Shown in pieces: positions 36,860-49,163 of a stretch of DNA of 64,000 nt. The notes under the pieces are model-generated. The model did not search any database. It was not told the origin of the DNA and was given only the letters and a program-made list of their open reading frames with translations. The stretch covers positions 37,069,769 to 37,133,768 of the forward strand of contig NC_080075.1 in assembly GCF_949987535.1 (NCBI RefSeq), given 5' to 3'. This DNA is from Balaenoptera acutorostrata (Eukaryota > Chordata > Mammalia > Artiodactyla > Balaenopteridae). Made by a program: the position numbers and the translations under genes. Each line of letters opens with the position of its first letter. Within the stretch, counting starts at the first letter, position 1.

Positions 36860-39800
36860 TGGAGTGGTGTTAATAATTTTCTGGTGCAGCTTTCAGTGTA
36901 TTATGCAACGAGTAGGGGAAAGGGACTGGAATTGGTTGCTTCCATCATGGCATTAAAGGAGGGCACCAAGGCTCGCACGTGAGCGTAGAACCAGAGCTGT
37001 AAATGGCTGTCAACTAAGTTTTGAAAGCCGGAATTTGGTGACCCCCAGCCATGCATTCTTATGGCATTTCTTGGCCTAACTTGATAGATTGATTCTGAAA
37101 ACAGGCACTAATTTTTTAAATGCAAAACAGACCTACTTGTGTTAGAGCCTGCACAAACAGAGGACTACAAGAGTGGAAACAGCATAAACAATGTTGTTTA
37201 TATCCAAGGCCTGAGAAAACTGCTGCGCTTTCCTCCAAAATTGCAGGAAGTATCTGAGTAACCCCCATCCATTAAGGTGGAATAAGAACCATATTTTCCA
37301 TAGGCATGGATAGAATTTTTCAGATATACTGACATTAAAGTATCGCAAAGCAGGAGCATAATTAATAAAGGATGATCTCCTCTAACCTGCAACTGAAAGC
37401 GCAGAAAATCCCAGCCACAAACAATGCTTAAAAGTTAAAACTAAGTGAGCCAAACACAGCAAAAGGGCAGAAAACACTGACCATTTTTGTTGTTCTCCTT
37501 CACTCTGGACCTCCTGTGAAGGCAGAGGGATGGCTCCTCTAGCTGAGCAGCCAAAAGGGACCATTAGTGATTGCATCAAGAGTAACCAGCCTCATGGATT
37601 TGAGTGAGTCCTGGAGTTTTAGAATCACATTGGACTAGACCTGCTTTATTCCTCCTATCATCAGTTCACTTCCTTAATACATTTCTTCATTTTTGTGATG
37701 TTGTTGTAACAAAACTATATTTAAAAGCAAGCAACAGGAAGCTTTTACTTGGGAAGTTGAGGTTTAAGCACTCAGTGGCAAACAATGAACCGGAGAGATA
37801 AAGATGCAACGCAAATGGTCGGGAACAGACCCTTGCTAGTTTCCTGCCAAAGTTGACTCGTGAGCATGTGTGAGGCCACGATATGGACTAACAGTGCTAT
37901 TTTGCTTTTATTTACTCCAATTTATTTGTTCCTGTGAGAACCCCTATAAAAACAAAGTGCGGGAACAAACAATGGAAGCCTTGCCATCTCCTCCTTGCCA
38001 GGGCTTTTATTTTCCACATTATCAAATGTTTTCATCAGTGGAGCTCAGCCCATTCATTCAACTCTGAATCACGACCCAGATCATATTGCATTGTGAGGGG
38101 AAAAAACCCTATGTGTTGCCTGTATGAAAGAAAGAAAGAAAAAAAGATTGTTTCCTGGTCATCTTTTCCCTTTGACACTTACAAACAGATTTGTGGTCCT
38201 TTGTGAAACCCCACGATGGACACTATGTCCCCAAATAGTCAAGCAAACTAGGACATTTTAAAAAGCAAGCTTGTAAGTCCAGAACATAATTTTATCTTCA
38301 TCCCCCTTTTTTGGCCCCTTTCCCCAAACAGGTATCCATGTCAAAGGAGAGCTCTTGAGTCGGGGGTTTGTTTGACCTAGGTCACACAAAGGTCAAGCTT
38401 TTCACCAGTTGTTAACACAAAGCTTCCAGCCAACCCACCCTCCAAATCCGGCTACACAGTCTGTTTCCATCTGCAAATGCGCTATGCACATTGGATTTTT
38501 CTCAGTTTTTCAGGAACTAACAATCCCTTCACTGTGAAGTGGTCTCAGTGACAAATAAATAGGTCAGACACTCGTAGGCGCTGAATTTGCCAAATATGGG
38601 AAGGTAATGGATTTTGACTTTTTCATTTTTAAAAAGCCTTTTTAAAGTGTTATTTTAAAACCAGTTGAACAGGTCGCTTTATTCCTTTATTGAACTTCAA
38701 GCGATACTGTCTCTTAAGCAGTTTTATGCAATCCCAACTATACTTTTGCTTCTCTGAAAGAGATCAATATTTATTCAGATTGATTTTTAAGATTTACATG
38801 TGAAAAATAGATAAAATTGGATCACATATAAACCAAAACTAATTCTGTCAACTCCCATGAAAGTCAATAAAGCCAAAATAAATTGAGCAGATTTCATCTA
38901 CCTGCATTTGAGAATTGTTTTACTTCATTATTTCTTATAAACTTACTGAGCAGAAATTTGCTTAACTCTTATCCAAGCTTCTCATACTGAAACAATAAGA
39001 CTCTCTATGGAATATTTTGCATTCGAATATTATCACCAGGATAGCATATGGCAAACTAGCGGTAGGCAGTTTATCTTCATCCTCTTTGTAAGCTAAAATT
39101 AGCACAATGCTTTCACAGCATTCTACCCTTGACTCGGGCCAGGGTGATATTCTCCACAATGCCATGCTTGTTCCACATCCTGCCGGCTTCCAATATTTAA
39201 GCAAATTGGTTGAAAGTTTATATGAACAATCACAGATACATTTTAATGCAATAAAACCCCAAAGCAACACCAACGATGAAAAGTAAACCAGCTATATTAG
39301 GAATCAACCTGAAAAACCTTCCTTCATCTGCTTCCTGAAATATATAATGTTTCGACTACAAAGAAGTTCAAATGTTTACAGAGGCTAATTGTACCAAGTG
39401 GGATGTATATATAAGGCTCCAAAAGCAAGACGCAATTACCTTCTTAGACAACTAAGGCTTATTTTTCTACTTGTTTACGAGATTCAGTTTTTCTTGGTAA
39501 TACGTTCTTGATGCTAAAAATGCACTGTTGCTAAGAATTAAGTATGCACTTTCAGAAGATTAAATGAAGGTGATCTGCCCGTGGAAAGACCTTACTCTTT
39601 AAACAGGAAAGCAGCTACTGGCTAGCATTTTGAAAGGATTACAATACAAACAATGATTTTAAAAACAATGGAAGAGGTTCAAAAAAATACATCCCTTTTA
39701 GCTGGCCTGTAGAGTGTAATCTTCTGATCAAATAGCTAAAAACAAAAAACTCTAGGAAGAATTAACTTTAGGAAATCCAAGATTGGCAGGTAAGCAGCAA

Positions 39801-41620
39801 AGAGATATTTACATTAGGGATAGCAACACCTCTATCTCCTTTACCTCCCCAACTTTAATGCCGTTTATTAGGTCAGATGTTATACTAACAAGATTTTGCT
39901 GGAAATTTCACTAACCGCTATCAGACTGAAGTTTCTATTACTGTGTGCTGGGGCAGATGTATTCAGCTTGTTAACAACAGATTCAATCCAAGATAACAAA
40001 CAAATGCTGATACTGTCAGCTGATTTGTATCAATAGAAAAAAAAAAAAATTCTTCATCATTTCTTGAAAGGAGAAAAAAATAATAATTTCCCTAGAGCTC
40101 ATTGTATATTTGACTGATTCATATTATTCTCAGATGTATACGTTTTGTCAGAGGAAAAAGAAGAGAGAAAATCCTCTCCAAACCTTGTAAGACAACCTCA
40201 AACATGATTTAACTAAGACAATATTTCACTTGACCTAGCACATTAATCCATTTGTCTCAGTCATTCCTAACCCACATCCTTCTCTCCACATAGAAAAAGT
40301 ACACTGGGCGAGGGAGAGCAGAATGCAAACATTTAAATAAATAAAAACATTAAATAAATCAAAAAACCATTTAAATAAAACACTTAGAAATTTCAGTAAC
40401 AGCCAAATAAAGCAGTTATGTATTCCCTATCTAATCAAAAAGCTGTATGCATTTGGACCTTTTCAGCTACATCTGTCTGTAAAAGAATCAAATCTATGCC
40501 ACTAACTTGTACCCAGATACTCTGAAAACTCAGATACTGGGGATGATCTGTACTTTTTTATTGTTATTACCAATAATACTAAGTCCTAGATTCAGAATTT
40601 CTCCTCACTGACCATGAAATTATGTGGAATTTACTGACTTTCTATAAATTTCAATCTATATGTAAATGTTTATTGACGTCCTTCATTCTATCTAAGTTTG
40701 TACACAAAATTTCAACTTGGTTCTTAGAATTTCACTATTTCAGAACTGAAGGAAAACACTTCAGTTATCTAGCCCAGCTCTTTTTTTTTTTTTTATTTAC
40801 AGAAGAAATCCCATCCCAGTGAGGTTGTATGACTCATCCAGCCCAGACGACTGGGCTCGCAAACTGTTCAGTGGGGATGGTACCTGAGCACCAGCACGCC
40901 AAGGACAGTGGGCTTCCCAGTCTGTCCTACATCCTCATAGAAAGACACCTAAAAGTTCCCAGCGTGAAGTGCACATACACAAGCATTTAAAATAGCAATT
41001 GATCACCATGAGCTGATCCTCATACAGAGTCACGTATTTTCCTGATAGTTCATCATTTGTTTCCAAGATGCCAAAATAAGTAGTTCAGTGCTTTGATGGG
41101 GGAATGTAGGTATCACTGATGTATCCAAATCTCAGAAATGTATGGTTCCTTAAATATTCTTTTTATACTGTACTGAAGAGGAATATATAGTAACATATAT
41201 ACATATGTGCGTGTATCCGTGTACACAGACAAAGCAAATATGGCCAAATGTTAACAACTGTTGAACGGGAATGGTGAGTTATGGGTATTTGCTATACTAT
41301 TCATTTTATCTGTCTGTACATATGAAAATATTCTTAATAAAAAATTGGAAAAAATGCTAACAAATAATACGTGGGGAAAAAAAATCTCAATGCAATCTGC
41401 CACAAGTCTTGCCCTGTATTTTCCATTTTCTATGTGACATCCCTGGCTTTGGAGCAAGGCTCCCTGAACTCCATCACTGTACTGTGCTACAACAGAACAG
41501 AGTCAGCACCGCACATGTAAGAAATTCCTCTCTTTAAAAGGAACAGGATCATGTTGGTTGTTAGGAAACCACCTCTACTCTCTTGAAAAGGGATGGGTTT
41601 CCAACTAATTACAAAAACTC
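36860..41620. other. Unique intronic sequence around the DR5 site
   Basis: Only short A-rich runs and no recognisable transposon in about 4.8 kb. The DR5 site at 38379-38395 is the main signal. The part from 38320 to 38480 reads as non-repeat sequence with several motif cores (TGACCT, GTTTGTTT, GTTAAC). Confidence 0.5.
38373..38395 (+). promoter_or_regulatory. Perfect DR5 nuclear-receptor site with a third half-site
   Basis: AGGTCA, five bases (CACAA), AGGTCA at 38379-38395 is an exact consensus direct repeat with spacing 5, the classical RAR/RXR retinoic acid response element. A TGACCT half-site directly abuts it on the left (38373-38378), making an everted pair. A forkhead-like GTTTGTTT precedes it (38367-38374). 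The site lies in intron 7 in non-repeat DNA. MEIS genes are known targets of retinoic acid in embryos, which makes function plausible. Binding is inferred, not shown. Confidence 0.6.
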
Positions 41621-41664
41621 AGTTAAAAAAAAAAAAGGGGTGGAATGAAAAAAAAAAAAAAACT

Positions 41665-42372
41665 CAGTAAGTCAGACAGAGAAAGACAAATATTATGACA
41701 TCACGTAGAGGTGGAATTTAAAAAATAATACAGGGGCTTCCCTGGTGGCGCAGTGGTTGAGAATCTGCCTGCCAATGCAGGGGACACGGGTTCGAGCCCT
41801 GGTCTGGGAAGATCCCACATGCCGCGGAGCAACTAGGCCCGTGAGCCACAACTACTGAGCCTGCGCATCTGGAGCCTGTGCTCCGCAACGAGAGGCCGTG
41901 ATAGTGAGAGGCCCGCGCACCGCGATGAAGAGTGGCCCCCGCTCGCCGCAACTAGAGAAAGCCCATGCACAGAAACGAAGACCCAACACAGCCAAAAATA
42001 AATAAATAAAATAAAGAATTATTAAAAAAAAAAAAAAGTAAAAAAATAATACAAATGAATCTATATACAAAACAGAAACAGATTCATAGACATAGAAAAC
42101 AAACTTATGGTTACCAAAGGGGAAAGGGGCAGGGAGGGATAAATCAGGAGTATGGGATTAACAGATACAAACTACTGTACATAAAATAGATAAGCAAAAA
42201 AGACCTACAGTACAGCACAGGGAACTATATTCAATATCTTGTAACAACCTATAATGGAAAATAATCTCAAATATATATATATATAAATGTATCTGAATTA
42301 CTTTGTGGTATATCTGAAACTAACACGATATTGTAAGTCAGCTATACTTCAATTTAAAAAATTCAAAAAAAT
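41665..42372 (+). mobile_element. L1 3' end interrupted by a SINE
   Basis: The left part (41665-41732) begins AGTAAGTCAGACAGAG and the right part (42039-42372) resumes with ACAAATGAATCTATATAC and ends TATACTTCAATTT. It belongs to the same 3'-end type as the copy at 36502-36848. The SINE at 41733-42038 split it after insertion. A-rich tracts at 41624-41661 precede it. Confidence 0.86.
41733..42038 (+). mobile_element. CHR-type SINE, short form, nested in an L1
   Basis: A short-form copy inserted in the A-rich AATTTAAAAAATAATACA site of the L1 that spans 41665-42372. The duplication TAAAAAATAATACA is seen on both sides with one A of length difference. Antisense to MEIS1. Confidence 0.94.
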
Positions 42373-42793
42373 ATTCAAGCACCTTAGTGTGTCATGAGAG
42401 AGTGGATACAAAAAAATTAAAATAGTCAAAATAGGAAACAGACTCTCTATGGTCTCATCAGAACTAGGCTACAACACGGTACATACAAAGAAGAGCAAGA
42501 GGAGACATAAAACATGGGTGGGGGAGAGGGAAAGTGGGCGGTCAGCACCACCAGTAACTTGTAGGTGAAAGAAGTAGTAAAGCTGATTTGCTATAAACAA
42601 ATAAAGACCTGCCTGTAAATCTGGTTTTGCCTCCCCATAACTTCCCAGACTCAACCTTTCCTAGTCACTATTAATAGGCAAGAGATGCTTGGAACCTTAT
42701 TTTACCAACTGTAGTTGCTATAAAGCTAGTCCTCAAGCTCAATATAATATTTGGTGAAATTTACCTATAATATGAAGGATTATCTTCCCGTAT

Positions 42794-43236
42794 TTTTTTT
42801 TTAACTTCTTTATTGGAGTATAATTGCTTTACAATGGTGTGTTAGTTTCTGCTTTATAACAAAGTGAATCAGCAATACATATACATGTATCCCCATATCT
42901 CCTCCCTCTTGCGTCTCCCTCCCACCCTCCCTATCCCACCCCTCTAGGTGGTCACAAAGCACCGAGCTGAACTCCCTGTGCTATTCGGCTGCTTCCCACT
43001 AGCTATCTATTTGACATTTGGTAGTATATATATGTCCGTGTCACTCTCTTACTTCGTCCCAGCTTACCCTTCCCCCTCCCTGTGTCCTTAAGTCCATTCT
43101 CTACATCTGCATCTTTATTCCTGTCCTGCCCCTAGGTTCTTCATAAACATTTTTTTTTTTTTAGATTCCATATATATGTGTTAGCATATGGTATTTGTTT
43201 TTCTCTTTCTGACTTACTTCACTCTGTATGACAGAC
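42794..43236 (-). mobile_element. L1 3' end, 443 bp, minus strand
   Basis: It is the reverse complement of the type at 28637-29509, seen as TTTATTGGAGTATAATTG near 42818 and ending near TTCACTCTGTATGACAG. The flanks ATCTTCCCGTAT (42782-42793) and ATCTTCCTGTAT (43237-43248) are a 12-bp duplication with one mismatch. Confidence 0.88.
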
Positions 43237-43971
43237 ATCTTCCTGTATCTTAAACTTTACTGATAACAAGGCATCCTGAAATTCAGAGGCCTGATACTGC
43301 CCAATAGTTTCATCAAAGGCCAAAGATTAATGTGACAACATGAGACCAGAGATGCTAGAAGAAATTGTCTTAGTGGGCAAATACACTTCCCATCCTACCT
43401 GGGCTCCTGTGAGGAAATTCCACCCAGGTCCTTGGAGAGCTCAGAACCCACCTCAATTTGACCATCAGCAAAAGGTATGTGCCAGTCAACATGTCGCCTG
43501 ACTGACACTGCAAACCTCTTTTTCTCACAGACACCTTAATATGTGGTGTAGAAATACTAGCTGTTGTTTCAGAAGAATCCACTGGACCAAAGGCCTGAGG
43601 TGAGAAAGGTATCATCTGCAATCTAAGTCTCTTCTTCCTCAGTCACTTCCTCCTCATCAACTCCTATGGTAAAAGTGACAGATACATGACAAAACATTTG
43701 AGAGTGATGGACAACAGAAGGGAGTCTTGTACGGGTGGAAATCTCAGTGGCCCACAGAGTTTAGAGGGCTCTCTGTCCTGACACAAAAGGGCAAACAAAC
43801 ACTCTGCACTGTAAAGTGAAGACACATTTGGGAATAGTACTAGAGTCTCGATTCCCTACTACATCATCACTCACACTCAGAAATCAGTGCCAGTACTAAC
43901 CAGAGTCTCTCTTTTTCTTAGAGAAAAACAAACCAAATGATGAGGAGGATGGTGGCGATGATGATGATGGT

Positions 43972-44110
43972 GCTGATGATAGCAGCTAACACATATATAA
44001 TGTTTGCTATGTGCCAGGCACTGTTCTAAGTTCTATATACCAACTTGTTTCATCTTCCCAACAACCCAATAAGTAGGTGTTAATACTACCCACATGTTAA
44101 GAGGTGTTTA
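43972..44110 (-). mobile_element. MIR fragment, minus strand
   Basis: The plus strand reads TGCTATGTGCCAGGCAC, TGTTCTAAGTTCTATATACC and CATCTTCCCAACAACCC. A GAT-rich microsatellite precedes it at 43939-43981. Confidence 0.75.
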
Positions 44111-44339
44111 GGTTGTTCTTCTGCCCAAAGAATATAAGCTTAAGCCATTTTTCCATGAGGAGAGACCAATCTTCTTCAGATCTAATCACATACTGAACCC
44201 GTCTCAAGGCTGAAAATTAGTGAAGAGTACCAACCAAGTTGGCCGAAAGTGTCGGTAACTCCTAAAAAGGACAGCATCAGGAAATATGTTTGTCCCAGAT
44301 ATTTCTTAATTCAGAAGTGAGGGGAGCAACAAACACTGA

Positions 44340-44455
44340 ACTGTAAATCCCCTGAGGGCAGGAATTGGTCTTATTCATCTTTGTTGTCTCAGGATTTAGT
44401 ACAGTGCCTGGTACTCTGTGAATGAATGAACGAATGAATGAATGAACGAAGTATA
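44340..44455 (+). mobile_element. L2 terminal fragment with GAAT tail
   Basis: It reads CTGAGGGCAGGAATTGG, AGTACAGTGCCTGGTAC and then a GAAT/GAAC repeat tail (44419-44451). This matches the canonical L2 3' end. Confidence 0.72.
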
Positions 44456-44695
44456 AGTGCCTGATCACTTCCTTCTAAAGATCCTTCCTAATTTTATTCT
44501 CTCTCCTCTCTTCCCAGTGAGAGAACTGGTGAATGCATTTCAGAAATAAATTGATTCCAGTTATTAGGTTACTTCTTAACCTGGTACGAAAGAGAGGTGT
44601 TGGAGTTGAAAAACCTGGCTGATTCTGGTCCTGGTATTTCCCACTTACACCCTGTGAGACCTTAGGCAATTCTCACCTATAAAACGGAGACGTGG

Positions 44696-45035
44696 GCTTC
44701 CCTGGTGGCGCAGCGGTTGAGAATCTGCCTGCCAATGCAGGGGACACGGGTTTGAGCCCTGGTCTGGGAAGATCCCACACGCTGCGTAGCAACTAGGCCC
44801 GTGAGCCACAACTACTGAGCCTGCGCGTCTGGAGCCTGTGCTCCGCAACAAGAGAGGCCGCGATAGTGAGAGACCCGCGCACCGTGATGAAGAGTGGCCC
44901 CCGCTTGCCGCAACTAGAGAAAGCCCTCGCACAGAAACGACGACCCAACACAGCCAAAAATAAAAATATAAATAAATAAAAATTTTAAAAAAAAAAGCCT
45001 CTTTCTTAGGTGATTTCTTAAAAAAAACAAACAAA
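44696..45035 (+). mobile_element. CHR-type SINE, short form
   Basis: A short-form copy with flanks AAAACGGAGACGTGG (44681-44695) and AAAACAGAGACGTGG (45036-45050), a 15-bp duplication with one mismatch. The 3' side has extra A-rich and CTTTCTTAGG sequence before the duplication, so the tail has been altered. Antisense to MEIS1. Confidence 0.93.
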
Positions 45036-45164
45036 AAAACAGAGACGTGGAGAGCTGCGCTGCTATAAGATTAGTGGTACAAGGCTCACAAACTAAGATA
45101 GGCGGACACATTTCATAAACTGAAAACCAGAAAAAAATACACTCTTTGTTAGAAGATTTCTCCT

Positions 45165-45222
45165 TCCCGTCACCCAGCATTGTGTGTGACCCATAGTAGA
45201 TGCTCAATAAATATTTGTTAAA
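45165..45222 (+). mobile_element. L2/MIR-type terminal fragment
   Basis: A short match, CATAGTAGATGCTCAATAAA followed by TATTTGTTAAAT, is the typical end of L2-family elements. Confidence 0.5.
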
Positions 45223-45516
45223 TCATGGAAAATCAGAACAAAAGAGCCATCTGTCTCTGATCCTCTAAATCCCAATTCATAAGACTTCCTCTGAGAGGCT
45301 GACCTCAGGGATGGGATGAAAGCAAGTTCAGGCAAAGACGCCCTTTATTTCTTCAGCTTACAGTTGGAAAAGTTACATCCAAGTGCACATCGAAATAAAT
45401 AATATTGTCAGCCTTTTGGAGAAGCAAGCGTGATGGCAGGGAAGAGGAACCTCAAGGTATCAGGTGTGAAAAGTAAGCCAATGGCCCCCAACTCTCGTAC
45501 CCCTCTTTTCTCTGCT

Positions 45517-45528
45517 CCCCCCCCCCCC
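45517..45528. repeat. Run of 12 C
   Basis: A pure C12 (G12 in the MEIS1 pre-mRNA). It is a likely length polymorphism or sequencing-error site. Confidence 0.9.
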
Positions 45529-45613
45529 ACCAGCACCCCAGGTCACAAGCCAAGAAATGGCAGTGTCATTGCTGTCACTCTGCCCCTCTGAAATAGGAAC
45601 CAGGATTAGCTCT

Positions 45614-45667
45614 GGCTGGCTGAAGCTCAACCCAGATAAGTCCAGAGCGATGCTGATAGGCAGCGGG
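45614..45667 (+). mobile_element. Possible fossil of a non-LTR reverse transcriptase
   Basis: The plus-strand frame reads GWLKLNPDKSRAMLIGSG. KLNPDK-x(3)-hydrophobic-LIG resembles the segment (typically KLNPDKTEV plus LLVG-like residues) found downstream of the catalytic site in reverse transcriptases of the L2/CR1/Jockey group. Only this short piece is recognisable; the surrounding frame (45557-45784) has no other family mark. It could be chance. If real it is an old, dead copy. Confidence 0.35.
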
Positions 45668-46059
45668 AAGGAATTTGAGGAAGTGACAAGAAATGCCACG
45701 TCACCCACCATAAAGAAAGCTTTCCCACAAAGTGGCCTGGGTGGCGGCTACACAGCCCACTGGTGCTCAGAAAAATGCAGATAAACGCAGAAGTCTTTCC
45801 TAGCAGCAGGACAGAGAGACAGCAACACACAATTCACGTCCTTGCCACATCCTTCAGTGACTACGAGGAGGGATGTAGAAAGCGCCCTTCATGCAGCCCA
45901 GAGGAGCCTGAGCAGAGAGTCCCTGGGCCCTCCTGCGGCCAGGGACCGGGACCCCCCCAGGCGCAGACTCGCCTCTGTGCATTTCTAATGTATCAACCAG
46001 AGAATCACCAGTAATCCTAAGGATGCGTTTTTTGTTTTTTGTTTTTTTTTACAAAGATT

Positions 46060-46371
46060 CTAGGTTACAGTCTTTCTGTCGCAGGGAAGGGTTTGTGCCA
46101 TGCCAGAAATAAACTTCCTGATTTCATCCACCAGGTAATGGACATCATAATAATCCGCAGTGGCATCTGTCATTGCAAAGATTTCCGCTGTTCTTCGCAG
46201 AAGTTTCATGGAAAAGTGGAAGTCAGCAAGCAGGGATTCTCCCAAGAAATTCACAGATAAAGAAATGGGGCCTAGCAAAGAGGACCAGAGGGGCAGAAGG
46301 GAACTCTTCGGCTCTGCCATTGTTGTTTCCTTAAAGACAGCACAAAATTCCCTGCTAGTTACCGATGGCAT
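46060..46371 (-). other. Unassigned open frame ending at an A-rich tract
   Basis: A 103-residue frame runs in the MEIS1 direction and ends DCRTVT-like (…PCDRKTVT, stop TAG). Ten bases after the stop codon begins, the minus strand enters an A-rich run with three C interruptions (46027-46050). Just upstream on the same strand, 46399-46500 also reads as open, protein-like sequence in another frame, ending WIHFCENRPFE before a stop. I do not recognise the protein. There is no AATAAA signal before the A tract and no target-site duplication that I can see. It might be a decayed processed copy of an mRNA, part of an unknown old retroelement, or chance. It is not called as a gene. Confidence 0.25.
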
Positions 46372-46509
46372 GGTCTTCTTTCCTTATATTTTAAAATTTC
46401 ATTCAAAGGGCCTGTTCTCACAAAAGTGTATCCAAAACTTATCCGAGATATCTTCACCAGGAAATCTGTACTTTGACAAATGGAGTAAAAGGTCAAATAC
46501 TTAGAATAT

Positions 46510-48890
46510 ATTTAGAAAAATATATTCTGTATTATTAAATAATACCAGTGACTTTTTAAAAGGGCATGTTGGACGAGATCTCGGCTGGTATGTCTGTGGG
46601 ATCAAATCCACTAGCCCAGTGTTCTAAACATCTCTGCAAGAAATTCTGGCTAAGATTCTGCAATCTCAAACTGTCCCACAACTTTATCTCGAAAGAAATT
46701 TGAGCTACCAGTATCCCAGAGGTCTCATAAGGGCCACAGCTGTCAGCAGACCAGCCTTTCATCCTGGGTAGCCGGGAAAATATTTCAATACAGTATATTT
46801 TTGCTCAGGATTCTTTGAGAACACACCAAACAGGAAATGATTAGAATTACATTTACTTACTCTCACCTATTAGCATTAAATTATTAGTTGTATTAGTGGC
46901 TTACATTTACATTAAACTTGCAAATTATATAGACTCTTATTTCCATTCTACAAGCATCTCTATTTTTTTCCCTGCATGCATATCTAATCATTCGCTTACC
47001 TCTTATCACTCTGGGAACCTACAGCTCTTAATTCCACGGATTTCCACAGGGCAAGAATCTAGGCCACCGTTTATGCACAGAAATCAATTCAGCCATCACT
47101 ACACTATGCATCAAAACAACATTTTAAGAGCAAAAGTTGCAGCTAGTGGCATTGAGCCAAAGCACCTCTTCTCAAAAGGAAAATGCAGTGGGATTTTAAA
47201 GAGCAAATAGGACAAGTCACCGAGGCTTTATGCCTCACCAAGAAATGGGGAATCCTTAATGGCCCAAAGTGTCTTGATTCAAATCTGGAACTTAATAAGA
47301 CTTGTGCCCAAAGAAAAGTGCTGATTGCCACATCCCCCAGTATCCTTTCATAGTGTCCCATGTCAATATATTCACCAGGTTCATTTTCTCTCTCTTTGCC
47401 CCTAGTGAGATTACTAACCAACAATATTTTTATGTTTTTAATTAGAATCTGAAAGAGCATTTGGGCACCATGTTGCATTTTTACAAGCTCTGCATCTCTG
47501 AAACACAATATTATATTAACGTGATAGTTTACAAAGAAATCATATTACTAAATATCATAAATCACAGAAACTTCATTGGCTTCTTCTAAAATTGTATGTA
47601 ATCTGCTGACTACACCATTCACAATTTATAACAATCTATGCAAATGTATATTAAAGCCATAAAAAGTCCCCCCCCACACACCCATATCCTTTTCCCACAG
47701 GCCAAATAAAGGTGAATTAAGGGAATCTGGCAAAGGGTATACATGGCTATTGCCATTTCCCACAGCAAATAGGGTATTTTCCTCTGGGAATAAAACATTT
47801 TCCTTAAACTACTGTTTATAACCCTTATCAGCTCAACAGCAATAGAGCCATCAAGTCCAATCTCTTGTGGAAAAAAGTCAAGGTCAACAAGTACTTGCAT
47901 TTTTGTTTATCTTTAGCTGCAATTGCTACTGACATTCAATTGGGTAATAAACATAGGTCTGTCAAATGTTCCCAACAACAGGTGATCCAAAAGCTATCTC
48001 AGAACAAGGCGATTGCCAGGTAATCAAGCAATCCTGTTATAACAATTATGATTTGAGTACATTTATTTATAGATGCAAACACCAGTCAATTCTAAGCAAA
48101 CATTGCCATACCATTCCCACCACTGGGTAATAAGAGTGAGGAAGTACAGGAGGGCTTTTGCTAGAATTGCTCACCAACAATAATGTGTGCATTCCCATGA
48201 GCAGAGCACCATCCAAAGAAAAGGTTTTCTCCCCTTATCTCTTCTATTTAAAGGCAATTTTGTGTATCAATACAGCCGTGTCCTTTACTCTGTCTGCCAC
48301 CCAGGATCCTGAGCCCAGTTGCCTCTCTCTGCCTGAAAACCAATTCTACGGTTATGTGTGTGTGTGTCCATTTGGGATTGTTGCATGATTCCTTTAAGCC
48401 AGCATGGTTGCTACTTGAGAAAACATTTCGTTTTAACTTGAAAAGTGCTCGGTTTTGTTCAGCATGTTTAATTCTACAGAGTCAGAGAGATATTTGGAAT
48501 AAATACTTCTTTCCAATCCATCAAGAAACTCACTGATAGCAACAGGAGTTATGCATTTGGATCTGGGCAGCACATGGCTCCTTGCCACATTCAACTTACA
48601 GATTAAAAATAGAATCTGTTCCAGCTGCAAAGTAAGACACATTAAACCTACTGCCTCCATTTGAAATATGGAAACTAAATCTAAGGACCACGGCCACGAT
48701 CTAGGATGATGATTTTGACTCACATAACACAAGCCTACTGCCTCCACTTCAGTTATGAAAAATAAGCTTAAGGAATATTCTTGGAGCCTTAAAGGAATGC
48801 TTCTACTTCTTGCTATGTAGCTTTTATTAACATTCCATCATTTAGTGGAGGAATTAATATTTTCTGAAGCTGACTCCTTTCCTATCAAGA
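46510..48890. other. Unique AT-rich intronic sequence
   Basis: No recognised repeat. It includes the octamer at 47638-47645 and AT-rich homeodomain-type cores near 47990-48070 (GGTAATCAAGC, ACAATTATGATTTG). No supported gene. Confidence 0.45.
47638..47645 (+). promoter_or_regulatory. Perfect POU octamer
   Basis: ATGCAAAT, with a SOX-like ACAAT seven bases to its left (47631-47635), in unique AT-rich sequence. The SOX core is in the reverse orientation compared with the classical OCT-SOX composite. Confidence 0.25.
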
Positions 48891-48898
48891 GCATCAGG

Positions 48899-49163
48899 GA
48901 GAGTGGCATTGACATATATACACTACCAAGTATAAAATGGATGGCTAGTGGGAAGCTGCCGCATAGCACAGGGAAATCAGCTCGATGCTTTGTGACGACC
49001 TAGAGGGGTGGGATAGGAAGGGTGGAAGGGAGACTCAAGAGGGAGGGGATATGGGGATATATGTGTACATATAGCTGATTCACTTTGTTGTACAGCAGAA
49101 ACTAACACAACATTGTAAAACAATTATATTCCATTAAAGATACAAAAAAAAAAAAAAAAAAAA
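48899..49163 (+). mobile_element. L1 3' end, strongly 5'-truncated, long A tail
   Basis: It starts near GAGAGTGGCATTGACATATA and ends TTCCATTAAAGATAC followed by about 20 A. It is the same type as 28637-29509. I did not find a clear target-site duplication. Confidence 0.84.
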
